Shown in pieces: positions 1-6,752 of a stretch of 10,371 nucleotides of DNA. The first letter of the stretch is position 1; each line of letters begins with the position of its first letter. The DNA is from an uncultured bacterium (GTDB taxonomy: Bacteria; Actinomycetota; Coriobacteriia; Coriobacteriales; Eggerthellaceae). Both the position numbers and the translations under genes were made by a program. The notes under the pieces are model-generated. The model worked only from the letters and a program-made list of their open reading frames with translations, had not been told where the DNA came from and searched no databases. Where the stretch lies: NCBI GenBank assembly GCA_905215035.1, contig CAJMOJ010000064.1:1-10371 (forward strand). The letters are read 5' to 3'.

Positions 1-2
1 TT

Positions 3-1022
3 GCTATTGGCACTAGCTTGGGTGTGCTTTGCCAATTTGGTATCCAAATTCCCACACTCATCAAACAGGGCTTTAAGTACTACCCTCACATCAATCTTAA
101 AGACCCCATGATTAAAGAGGCCCTCAAGGTAGCGGGGCCTATGTTTTTATACATTGCGGGTACTATGATCACCTTTAGCTGTCGTAACGCCTTTTCCCTT
201 GATGCAGTCGCCAATGGTCCATCAACGCTAAATTACGCCTGGACGTGGTATCAATTACCTTATGGTGTTATCGCGGTATCACTCTCAACAGCACTCTTAA
301 CCGAGCTTTCTGACTGTGCTGCCAAAGATGATTGGGATGGGTTTCGCGGCTATATTGCAAAGGGTTTGCGTTCGACGTTTTTCTTAATCATTCCCCTTGC
401 CTGCATGGTTGGAACACTTGCTATCCCTCTCATGCAACTCTTTCAGGCAGGTGCTTTCTCCTCTGATGACGCCCAGTTTGTCGGCAACATTCTTGCTGTA
501 TGGACGCTCAGTCTACCGTTCTATGCAGGATATATGTATATGTATCGTGTCTTTGCAGCCATGCGTAAATTCTTGCAATTTGCACTTATTGACTTTGCTT
601 TACGTATTCCTCAGGTCTTTTTCTATTGGTACCTCTGTACGCATCCTACTATAGGTCTTGTCGGCATTCCTCTTACCGACTTAGCTTTTTATGGTGTCAT
701 GTTTGTTATTTGTCTTTTGATTGTCAGGTCAAAAGTAGGATCATTTGGCATTCCTGGCATCGCGAGTGTTTTTATTCGATGCGGAATTGCTTCTCTTGCA
801 GCAGGTGTTGTTGTCTATTTCATGGTCGGCGCCATCCAAGCTGCATTACCCACAACGGGGACCTTTGCAATCCTCTACGCTTTAGGAACCATCATTGTTT
901 GCGGTCTTGCTGGTCTTGTCATTGCGTTTGGGCTTTGCAAGATCTTCCGCGTCCCCGAATTTAGTGTTTTGAGTTCTCTTAGCAAAAAGTTTTTGGGCAA
1001 GCTTGCACGCAAGCAAAATTAG
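3..1022 (+). CDS. murJ: Lipid II flippase MurJ (MviN family), 5'-truncated by window edge
   Basis: MurJ is the inner-membrane flippase that moves lipid II across the membrane for peptidoglycan synthesis. The open frame continues to the left edge without a stop, so the true start lies outside; a TTG at 18 is only an internal codon. About 339 residues are visible, against roughly 500-550 for a full MurJ. The visible part starts inside a membrane segment with the family-like pattern AIGTSLGVLCQFGIQIPTLI, and about nine hydrophobic segments follow (fragment residues near 1-20, 42-64, 80-102, 123-146, 160-183, 190-215, 219-242, 255-280, 289-313). The segment at 85-103 (LPYGVIAVSLSTALLTELS) matches the conserved MurJ stretch usually read as LP.G..GVAL.T.LLP.LS. 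The protein ends in a short basic tail, without the pseudokinase and extracellular domains of mycobacterial MviN. It converges with map. The family call is firm; the specific role rests on homology. Confidence 0.88.
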   Translation, partial: AIGTSLGVLCQFGIQIPTLIKQGFKYYPHINLKDPMIKEALKVAGPMFLYIAGTMITFSCRNAFSLDAVANGPSTLNYAWTWYQLPYGVIAVSLSTALLTELSDCAAKDDWDGFRGYIAKGLRSTFFLIIPLACMVGTLAIPLMQLFQAGAFSSDDAQFVGNILAVWTLSLPFYAGYMYMYRVFAAMRKFLQFALIDFALRIPQVFFYWYLCTHPTIGLVGIPLTDLAFYGVMFVICLLIVRSKVGSFGIPGIASVFIRCGIASLAAGVVVYFMVGAIQAALPTTGTFAILYALGTIIVCGLAGLVIAFGLCKIFRVPEFSVLSSLSKKFLGKLARKQN

Positions 1023-1030
1023 AAAACCAG

Positions 1031-1059
1031 AAAAAAGAACGTTACAAAAGGTTTGTTCT
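1031..1059 (-). terminator. Weak candidate terminator downstream of map
   Basis: Read on the minus strand after the map stop, AGAAC (1059-1055) can pair with GTTCT (1040-1036). An inner ACAAA/TTTGT pairing is also possible, and the 3' arm runs into six T residues (1036-1031). The stem is short and AT-rich, so this is a plausible but weak intrinsic terminator. It lies between the convergent ends of murJ and map. No comparable structure is visible for murJ. Confidence 0.3.
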
Positions 1060-1078
1060 AATCGCCTTTGTTCTAATC
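1052..1078. repeat. Tandem-like 12-bp direct repeat, 15-bp period
   Basis: TTTGTTCTAATC occurs at 1052-1063 and again at 1067-1078, separated by three bases (GCC). It lies in the 64-bp gap between the convergent murJ and map genes and overlaps the weak map terminator, so each copy offers an alternative upstream arm (AGAAC on the minus strand). It may be a small slippage duplication. Confidence 0.6.
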
Positions 1079-1086
1079 ATGAGTGT

Positions 1087-1863
1087 CTAGTCATTGACAG
1101 GGCGCACATGATCAGGCTCTACGGTAAGAAGAACAGGCCCATCTTCGGTAATTGCTATCGTCTTCTCAAAATGCGCCGAAGGTTTATGGTCGTGCGTACA
1201 CACTAACCAGCCATCACTCATGCATTTAGTACGCTTTGTTCCCATATTAACCATAGGCTCAATTGCGATAACAAGTCCAGGAGTTAATTCAAGGCCTCTA
1301 TGGCGTTTACCGTAATTTGGGACATCGGGCTCTTCGTGCATATTACGACCAACACCATGTCCAACGTAATCACGCACGACGCTATATCCAGCCGCCTCAG
1401 CGGTGTGTTGAATAGCATAACCCACATCGCCCAAATGATTTCCTACGAGAGCCGCTTCAATACCAGCCCACATAGATGCTTCTGTCACCTCAAGCAAATG
1501 TTGTTTTTTAGGTGAGATCTCTCCTACCGCAAAAGTCCAAGCGTTATCTCCAACCCAGCCACCTACAATAGCTCCTGTATCAATAGAGATAATGTCTCCT
1601 TCTTCTAAAATGCGTTCCTTAGAAGGAATCCCATGAACGATTTCATCATTGATTGATGCACAGATCGATCCAGGAAAACCTCCATACCCCTTAAAGGCAG
1701 GCACTCCACCGTTAGATCGAATGGTTGTTTCAGCCAAGCGGTCAAGTTCCCATGTTGATACCCCTGGTCTAACAGCTGCTCCTACTTCACGCAAAACATA
1801 CGCACTCAGTTCTCCAGCTTTTTTCATTTCTCTAATTTGCTTAGGTGTTTTATAAATAATCAC
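1087..1863 (-). CDS. map: Type I methionine aminopeptidase
   Basis: This cytoplasmic metalloprotease removes the initiator methionine from new proteins. At 258 residues it has the length of the short bacterial type Ia enzymes, without an N-terminal zinc-finger or SH3-binding extension. All five metal ligands of the pita-bread fold are visible: D95 (in SIDTGA), D106 (in GDNAWTF), H169 (in GHGVGRNMHEEP), E202 (in IEPM) and E233 (in FEKT). The substrate-side histidines H77 (VHGIP) and H176 (NMHEEP) are also present. The start is GTG at 1863, chosen because the family begins near the IIYKTP-like segment; a purine-rich AGAAAGAAG lies 6 bases upstream (1870-1878). The gene stands between murJ (convergent) and the SBP gene (same strand, 91 bp upstream), not in the adk/infA ribosomal neighbourhood where map is often found, so it could be a second copy. 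The enzyme identification is secure. Confidence 0.96.
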   Translation of the reverse strand: MIIYKTPKQIREMKKAGELSAYVLREVGAAVRPGVSTWELDRLAETTIRSNGGVPAFKGYGGFPGSICASINDEIVHGIPSKERILEEGDIISIDTGAIVGGWVGDNAWTFAVGEISPKKQHLLEVTEASMWAGIEAALVGNHLGDVGYAIQHTAEAAGYSVVRDYVGHGVGRNMHEEPDVPNYGKRHRGLELTPGLVIAIEPMVNMGTKRTKCMSDGWLVCTHDHKPSAHFEKTIAITEDGPVLLTVEPDHVRPVND

Positions 1864-1891
1864 AGTTTGCTTCTTTCTGCGCCTCTATGCC

Positions 1892-1897
1892 CTTATA
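1892..1897 (-). promoter_or_regulatory. map: Possible -10 box for map
   Basis: On the minus strand, TATAAG (1897-1892) stands about 28 bases before the GTG start of map, with a TG three to four bases upstream of it. No convincing -35 hexamer lies at normal spacing; TTGAGG is present but 21 bases away. A weak candidate only; map might instead be read through from the SBP gene. Confidence 0.2.
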
Positions 1898-1935
1898 CCC
1901 ACAAGTTTCACGCTGAGACCTCAATAAACATACGT

Positions 1936-1953
1936 AATGAGGAACCCCTCATT
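1936..1953 (-). terminator. Perfect 7-bp hairpin right after the SBP stop codon
   Basis: AATGAGG (1936-1942) and CCTCATT (1947-1953) are perfect inverted repeats around a 4-base loop, beginning one base after the TAG of the SBP gene (1955-1957). On the minus strand the stem is followed by AT-rich sequence but not a clean T run, so it may be a weak terminator, a processing site or an mRNA 3'-end stabiliser between the SBP gene and map. Confidence 0.4.
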
Positions 1954-1954
1954 C

Positions 1955-4177
1955 CTACCTAACATCAAGATAGTCAACGGATGGCAATAAGCCTACCGTC
2001 ACGTCTCCTTCTGCTTGAAAAAAGTCACTCCATATATCTTGTAAGGTTCTTCCCTGTTTGACTCCTTGTAGCTCTTGTGCCTTTTGAGTTACATAGGACA
2101 ATTCAGGTCCCGCAAAGACTACCGTATAGCTATCGCCATCATTAAGGGGGATCGTTTGCGTTTCTTCATGCCCACTTTGACCCGCAGGCGTCGTTCGATT
2201 TTCTTCTTGTGGAACCGCCGTGCGCTCAAGTTTTTCTAAATGAGTAACGCCATTTTTGTCTTGCGATATCGTCATTTTAAGTCCTGCCAGAATAGGCATT
2301 CGGTACCCCGTGTGTTCTGCTAGCATTTCTTCAAGCAGTGCTCTTAAATCAGCGCCTGTTATAGTGAGTATATAGACAGGATCTTCTGCAACAGGAAAAC
2401 GCACCATAGTAGCCGTCATATCTCCTGGGTAAAGAGGAGTCCGTATACTATAGGGTGACATAACAACAAAATCGCTCCCGAGAGCCTCATTAACACTTCG
2501 CCCAACCGAACTACCCGCAAGATTTCCTCGCTCAGCATTCCAAATATTACTCATCCCCTCCGCAAAAGTAGTAATAGGGAGAGAATCTTCTTCTAATACA
2601 TCACGTAATTCTCGCGCAGCCAAGTCGAGCCATTCGGTTTCCTCTTTTGCCTGATCACTTGAGAGAAATGCAGTCCATGCATCATACGTAGCTTCTTCTT
2701 GCTGAACAACCTGAGCTCCCGATTGAGCTCCTGAGGTATCAAACGTCACAGCCTCTGAAGAGTTTCTTATGGATGTTGATGAGGTATTTTTTGCTTGCTG
2801 ATTTGGCGATGGATCTGCTTGCTGGTCAGAAGAAATTCCTGCGATTTCAGCTGTTCCCCTAATCTGCTCATGCAAAACACCTCCAATACAATCCGCAAGA
2901 TGAGGGTCAGAAATAATTAATGTGAAAGCCTCAATCTGTCCATCTTGAACATGTTGCTCTATCTGGCTTGCATCAGTGCCGTCCTGATTCTCTTCTTGTT
3001 TATACGTATCTGAAAGTGAGCTCGTGTATTCAAAAATACTCTCTTCATTATCAGCATCAGCAATAAACGCGTATGCCTCCCCCAATCCATACGTATCAAA
3101 ATATGCTTTTTGAGCGTCGTTGCTCATAATGGCTGCAAGAACATCGAGTGCACCTTGATGAGCGGCTTCGCTATCCTCAACTTTTACGCCCTCTGTTTCC
3201 ACATTAGAAACCCCTCCATAAAAGGCAGGTTGAGCGGACAGCCACGTTGATGTACTCGAGAAATTAGGGAGTGCCCGTATGGTCATATTGTGATCGCTTC
3301 CATAGACATCCAAATCTTCACCAGTTACGAACATCATAGCTGCATTACCCTGCAAGAATTCTTGCTTTGCCTGATCTCCCGTCATCTCCAAATCATCAAC
3401 TGAAACAATATTAGCCACATACGCAGCTTTATCTTGCTCAAAAAAAGAAAGCCATGCGTTTGCGTCAAGCGTTGTTGTCGTACCCTCCTGATACGCCTTG
3501 CGCCAATCTATCCCTTCTTTCGTTTGCAAAAAATCACTAAACACTGACTGTGCAACTTTAAAAAAAGTTTCCTCATCAGCATAATCAGCCACAAGCGCTT
3601 TAATTCCTTTTGCTCGGAACTCGGCACATGCTTTGATGAACTCCTCTTTATTGGTAGGAACAGCGATATTATTGAGGTCAAAAAGATACTGATTGATTAC
3701 AACTCCCACAAACGTATCGGAAGCAGGAATCCATACAACATGCTCACCATTGCCAGAAATTTGATCAAGCAAGATAGTTTTTTCTAAACTTTCTTGTTGT
3801 TCAGAGGCCATCTTAGAATCTTTCAAATCGTAGAGGCTGTCCTGCATAACATGAGCACGCTCATCAACGTGTTGTACTAAAACAACATCGGGCATTGATC
3901 CATGGTTTGCCTGAAATTGATATAACTCATTGGAGTCCGATCCACGCAACCACATAATTTCGTAATCGGGATTAAGAGACTCGACCGTTCTTGTGAATTC
4001 AGAGTCCAACAGCGACGGATCCCAAACAGAAACGGTAATGCGTTTTTTTTCTTGAGTATCACACCCTATCAAGCTTACGCTCGATACAACAAGCACCAAC
4101 GCACATAAGCATAGGAGGCAGAAACGCGCACGTCGCTTTATATGTCTCCAGTATGTTCTTGTATTGGTGCGATTCAT
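1955..4177 (-). CDS. Lipoprotein: ABC-type solute-binding protein fused to a 5'-nucleotidase C-terminal-like domain
   Basis: The 740-residue product has a basic N-terminus, a hydrophobic core (about 19-37) and a lipobox LIGC with lipidated C39, so it should sit on the outer face of the membrane. Residues about 46-440 look like a family 1/8 extracellular SBP: ITVSVWDP first strand, then PASDTFVGVVINQYLFDLNN (151-170), the usual place of the 'Y.KDLF' region, and FIKACAEFRAKGIKALVAD (180-198). SBP length is normally 400-450. A Ser/Gln-rich linker follows (about 448-495). Residues about 515-735 resemble the 5'-nucleotidase C-terminal domain (UshA type): ERGNLAGSSVGRSVNEA (549-565), SPYSIRTPLYPGDMTATMVR (574-593) in place of the usual NGGGIR...GDIT, then VYILTITGADLRALLEEML (601-619) matching 'V.L.G.ELK.LLE'. 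The GGDGYP-like nucleobase loop is not recognisable, and no metallophosphoesterase domain exists. No ABC permease or ATPase is nearby. SBP call firm; C-domain call good but by eye; function unknown. Confidence 0.8.
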   Translation of the reverse strand: MNRTNTRTYWRHIKRRARFCLLCLCALVLVVSSVSLIGCDTQEKKRITVSVWDPSLLDSEFTRTVESLNPDYEIMWLRGSDSNELYQFQANHGSMPDVVLVQHVDERAHVMQDSLYDLKDSKMASEQQESLEKTILLDQISGNGEHVVWIPASDTFVGVVINQYLFDLNNIAVPTNKEEFIKACAEFRAKGIKALVADYADEETFFKVAQSVFSDFLQTKEGIDWRKAYQEGTTTTLDANAWLSFFEQDKAAYVANIVSVDDLEMTGDQAKQEFLQGNAAMMFVTGEDLDVYGSDHNMTIRALPNFSSTSTWLSAQPAFYGGVSNVETEGVKVEDSEAAHQGALDVLAAIMSNDAQKAYFDTYGLGEAYAFIADADNEESIFEYTSSLSDTYKQEENQDGTDASQIEQHVQDGQIEAFTLIISDPHLADCIGGVLHEQIRGTAEIAGISSDQQADPSPNQQAKNTSSTSIRNSSEAVTFDTSGAQSGAQVVQQEEATYDAWTAFLSSDQAKEETEWLDLAARELRDVLEEDSLPITTFAEGMSNIWNAERGNLAGSSVGRSVNEALGSDFVVMSPYSIRTPLYPGDMTATMVRFPVAEDPVYILTITGADLRALLEEMLAEHTGYRMPILAGLKMTISQDKNGVTHLEKLERTAVPQEENRTTPAGQSGHEETQTIPLNDGDSYTVVFAGPELSYVTQKAQELQGVKQGRTLQDIWSDFFQAEGDVTVGLLPSVDYLDVR

Positions 4178-4236
4178 AAAAGCATTTAGCCTGTTCGTGA
4201 CTTAATTTCAATCCAAATACGCTACTATGGTTTCTG

Positions 4237-4269
4237 CAAAAGATGGTTTAAGTATAGAGGCATCTTTTG
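4237..4269. promoter_or_regulatory. Candidate operator: perfect 9-bp inverted repeat around the SBP -10 box
   Basis: CAAAAGATG (4237-4245) and CATCTTTTG (4261-4269) are exact inverted repeats with a 15-base spacer. The best -10 hexamer for the SBP gene (TATACT on the minus strand, 4256-4251) lies in the middle of the spacer. A protein binding this palindrome would be placed to block that promoter. Because transcription should start near the left arm, an RNA hairpin is less likely than a DNA site. Confidence 0.45.
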
Positions 4270-4280
4270 GCATTTCGCAA
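4251..4280 (-). promoter_or_regulatory. Predicted promoter of the SBP fusion gene
   Basis: On the minus strand, TTGCGA (4280-4275) and TATACT (4256-4251) form a -35/-10 pair with an 18-base spacer. Transcription would begin near 4244 and give a leader of roughly 65 bases before the ATG at 4177. The ribosome site for that ATG is weak: only an AGG about 12 bases upstream. Confidence 0.45.
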
Positions 4281-4285
4281 AAATA

Positions 4286-4315
4286 TTGTCATCATTGTGT
4301 GTCCTCCATCATATT
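4286..4315 (+). promoter_or_regulatory. Predicted promoter of the CapA-family gene
   Basis: TTGTCA (4286-4291, five of six consensus bases) is followed after 18 bases by CATATT (4310-4315, four of six). An alternative pair, TTGTGT at 4295 and TAATAC at 4320, has a longer 19-base spacer. Both would start transcription 30-45 bases before the ATG at 4365. The ribosome site, AGGG at 4349-4352, is rather far (12 bases) from the ATG. Confidence 0.35.
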
Positions 4316-4337
4316 TGCGTAATACAACAGGACACAC
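4297..4337. promoter_or_regulatory. Candidate operator: second 9-bp inverted repeat, before the CapA-family gene
   Basis: GTGTGTCCT (4297-4305) and AGGACACAC (4329-4337) are exact inverted repeats with a 23-base spacer. The left arm falls between the predicted -35 and -10 boxes of the CapA-family gene and the right arm just after the predicted transcription start. The sequence differs from the palindrome at 4237-4269, so a different regulator would be expected if both are real. Confidence 0.35.
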
Positions 4338-4364
4338 CTAACACGGCTAGGGAAACCTATTCGC

Positions 4365-5765
4365 ATGAAAAACGACACCAACAAACGCCCTACTAAACGC
4401 ACCGCGCAGCGCTCGGTTACAAGCATTGGCGCTAAAAGCTCTCTTGGACGTCATAACACCAAGCAGCATTCGACCGATCGCGTCAATAAACGTATAACTC
4501 AGGAACACCCCTCCACAACCCATGGCATTCCTGTTTCCCTTGAAACCATGGACGAAAAAGGTCGAATTCACTCTTCGCGTTCACACACTTCTTCTCACGC
4601 TGCCGAAAACCAGGCTCAGCGTCGATCCGGTTATTCCTCACAAGGAAAACGCCACACTATTTTTGACTCATTAGGTATTTCTAGTATTCGTAGAAATAAA
4701 TCCATCCTGCTTATTGCCGCCTGTATCATTGTGTTGATTATTATCGTAATGATTGGCTTATCGCATTGCTCAAATAATGATCACGACACAAGCAGCACTT
4801 CATCGAATGCAGAATTCGGATCCCTTGCAACCCAAACATCTGAACCGACCACACTCACTGTTACTTTTGCAGGCGACTGCACGTTAGGAACTGATGAAGC
4901 ATTCAATCCTGCAACAAGTTTCAATGCTATGTATGACCAGGTGGATAACCCCGCCTATTTCTTACAAAATGTTGCTGATATTTTTGGCGCTGATGACTTA
5001 ACTATCGTCAATATGGAGGGCACGCTTACAACCTCAACAACACGCGCAGATAAAACTTTTGCTTTCAAAGGACCTGCTCACTATGCAAATGTATTAACCT
5101 CTTCGAGCGTTGAAGCAGCAAGTGTGGCCAACAATCATTCACAAGACTACGGCGAACAGAGCCTTACCGACACCATTGAGACACTCGATGCGGCAGGCGT
5201 GCAAACTTTCGGATACGACCATATTGCTTATCTTGATGTTAAAGGTGTTAAAGTAGCTCTTATTGGCGCGAATGCCCTCTCAAGCTACGAAAATGCCACT
5301 AATCAAATCACTCAACAAATCGCTCAAGCACGTGAAGCGGGTGCACAACTTGTGTTGACATACATTCATTGGGGTATTGAGCGCGACTATGTTCCCAGTC
5401 TTGATCAGGTGCGTCTTGGACATGCCGCTATTGATGCTGGGGCTGACTTGGTAGTAGGAAGCCATCCTCATGTCATCCAAGGATACGAACAATATCAGGG
5501 CCGCTATATTGTATATTCACTCGGTAATTTCTGCTTTGGTGGCAACTCAAATCCAAGCGATAAGGATTGCATGATTTTTCAGCAAACGTTTTCCATTCTT
5601 GACGATGAGGTAGAAAAGAACGACAACGTAGACTTTATCGCATGTTCTATCTCTTCAACATCTTCACGCAACAACTATCAACCAACTCCAGCGACTGGAG
5701 AAGAAAAGGCACGGATCGAAAAGAAGATTCAAGACTCAACTGATCAAATTGCCGCACTTTCTTAA
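4365..5765 (+). CDS. CapA/PGA_cap-family membrane-anchored metallophosphoesterase-like protein
   Basis: The 466-residue protein has a 111-residue N-terminal tail rich in Arg, Lys, His, Ser and Thr, one membrane segment (about 112-132) and an extracellular domain from about 162. This gives a type II anchored protein with a long, probably disordered, cytoplasmic tail. The outer domain carries the full set of CapA-type motifs: FAGDCTLG (168-175), NMEGTL (216-221), SVANNHSQDYG (253-263), IHWGIER (334-340), GSHPHVIQG (365-373) and YSLGNF (384-389). In this family (PGA_cap) the Asp, Asn and His residues form a calcineurin-like metal site. CapA proteins take part in making, anchoring or processing poly-gamma-glutamate in Bacillus, but capB, capC and capD relatives are absent here, so the substrate is open. 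The gene is divergent from the SBP gene and converges with the LysR gene, 18 bases away. The ATG at 4365 fits the strongly basic start; no better start is seen. Confidence 0.88.
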   Translation: MKNDTNKRPTKRTAQRSVTSIGAKSSLGRHNTKQHSTDRVNKRITQEHPSTTHGIPVSLETMDEKGRIHSSRSHTSSHAAENQAQRRSGYSSQGKRHTIFDSLGISSIRRNKSILLIAACIIVLIIIVMIGLSHCSNNDHDTSSTSSNAEFGSLATQTSEPTTLTVTFAGDCTLGTDEAFNPATSFNAMYDQVDNPAYFLQNVADIFGADDLTIVNMEGTLTTSTTRADKTFAFKGPAHYANVLTSSSVEAASVANNHSQDYGEQSLTDTIETLDAAGVQTFGYDHIAYLDVKGVKVALIGANALSSYENATNQITQQIAQAREAGAQLVLTYIHWGIERDYVPSLDQVRLGHAAIDAGADLVVGSHPHVIQGYEQYQGRYIVYSLGNFCFGGNSNPSDKDCMIFQQTFSILDDEVEKNDNVDFIACSISSTSSRNNYQPTPATGEEKARIEKKIQDSTDQIAALS

Positions 5766-5783
5766 AGCAAAACGTTCGATCGC

Positions 5784-6716
5784 CTACGACTCTTCAATAT
5801 ACAAGGCGTCCTCATAAGCAAAAACGTCTTCGTCAAGAGCCGTACGCTCACGCACAAAGTCAATGAAACATTCCACCAAAAACGAATGGAATGAATCTTC
5901 ACGATACGCAAGATACACGACGTGAAATGCTTCCTCATACCCTTCTATCGGCAGCGTAATGAAGTCATCATTTACATAATTGCTTAAGGTATCCAAAATC
6001 AAAACAACTGAATGCTCATCAGTAGTGGCAAGAGAGGCTGCACTTATTTCATCCCCAAACGATTCACGAGGATTGATGGCATGACGACGCAAAAGCCCTT
6101 CAAAAATAGTTCGAGCATATGACGGAGAACGATATGTCAAGATGGAATACTCTTTAAGCTGGTCAAACGTAACTCTATCTTGAACGGCGAGCGGGTGATT
6201 TGCATTCATTCCCACCATAATCTTTTGTGTCAATACAGGAATATAGCGAATACCGCGCTCTTCAGCGATACGTCCACAAAATGCCACATCATATTGACCT
6301 GACTGCAATCCCGCAAGACATCCATACGTTGTGTCTTGATACATATCAAAATCAATAGAAGAGCCATTGGTCTTTTTGAATTCACTTAAAAGCTGGGGCA
6401 AGAAGGCACCCTGGATTGAAACAACTGCACCGATCGAAATACAGCCATCAAGCCCCTCACTATACCCGCGCATCGCATCGACACCCTTGTCTACTTCTTG
6501 CAATGCTGCTCGAATATGATCGTAGAACTCTGAACCATACTTAGTAAGACGAACGCCGCGCCCAACACGCTCAAAAAGCGACACGCCTAATTCCTTTTCA
6601 AGGTTACTGATGGAATTGGAAAGCGATGGTTGGGTAATAAAGAGCTCTTTAGCAGCTCTACCATAGTGCTCAAGTTCAGCAAGCTTACGGAAATAATATA
6701 ATTGCGATAAATTCAC
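5784..6716 (-). CDS. LysR-family transcriptional regulator
   Basis: The 310-residue protein has the length and domain order of LysR regulators. Residues 1-60 form the winged helix-turn-helix: MNLSQLYYFRKLAELEHYGR, then AAKELFITQPSLSNSISNLE and LGVSLFERVGRGVRLTKYG, which are canonical. A linker helix follows, then the periplasmic-binding-protein-like effector domain (about 90-295), with the usual ISIGA first strand, YDVAFCG (about 142-148) and ITLPIEG. The effector cannot be told. The tail (about 291-310) is unusually acidic. The start is GTG at 6716, supported by GAAGGA seven bases upstream (6724-6729) and by the invariant position of the helix-turn-helix. The gene lies downstream of the YhgE/Pip gene on the same strand, with a 156-bp gap that holds a palindrome, so it is probably transcribed on its own. 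No divergent partner exists, hence its target gene is not obvious. Confidence 0.95.
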   Translation of the reverse strand: MNLSQLYYFRKLAELEHYGRAAKELFITQPSLSNSISNLEKELGVSLFERVGRGVRLTKYGSEFYDHIRAALQEVDKGVDAMRGYSEGLDGCISIGAVVSIQGAFLPQLLSEFKKTNGSSIDFDMYQDTTYGCLAGLQSGQYDVAFCGRIAEERGIRYIPVLTQKIMVGMNANHPLAVQDRVTFDQLKEYSILTYRSPSYARTIFEGLLRRHAINPRESFGDEISAASLATTDEHSVVLILDTLSNYVNDDFITLPIEGYEEAFHVVYLAYREDSFHSFLVECFIDFVRERTALDEDVFAYEDALYIEES

Positions 6717-6723
6717 TGTTATA

Positions 6724-6729
6724 TCCTTC
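6724..6729 (-). promoter_or_regulatory. Ribosome binding site deciding the GTG start of the LysR gene
   Basis: GAAGGA on the minus strand ends seven bases before the GTG at 6716. This good spacing fixes GTG as the start, ahead of any internal ATG, and places the helix-turn-helix at the normal distance from the N-terminus. Confidence 0.7.
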
Positions 6730-6752
6730 GTGCCCTCAAGAATTACAGTAAA

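Noticed and set aside
626..964. A plus-strand Cys/Ser-rich frame of 112 codons within murJ
   Set aside because: It lies fully inside murJ in another frame, has odd composition (many Cys, Ser, Arg), and shows no domain or ribosome site.
4365..4780. Reading GLSHC (residues 131-135) of the CapA-family protein as a lipobox
   Set aside because: The segment follows a 111-residue tail, far too long for a signal peptide, and His at -1 does not fit the Gly/Ala/Ser required.
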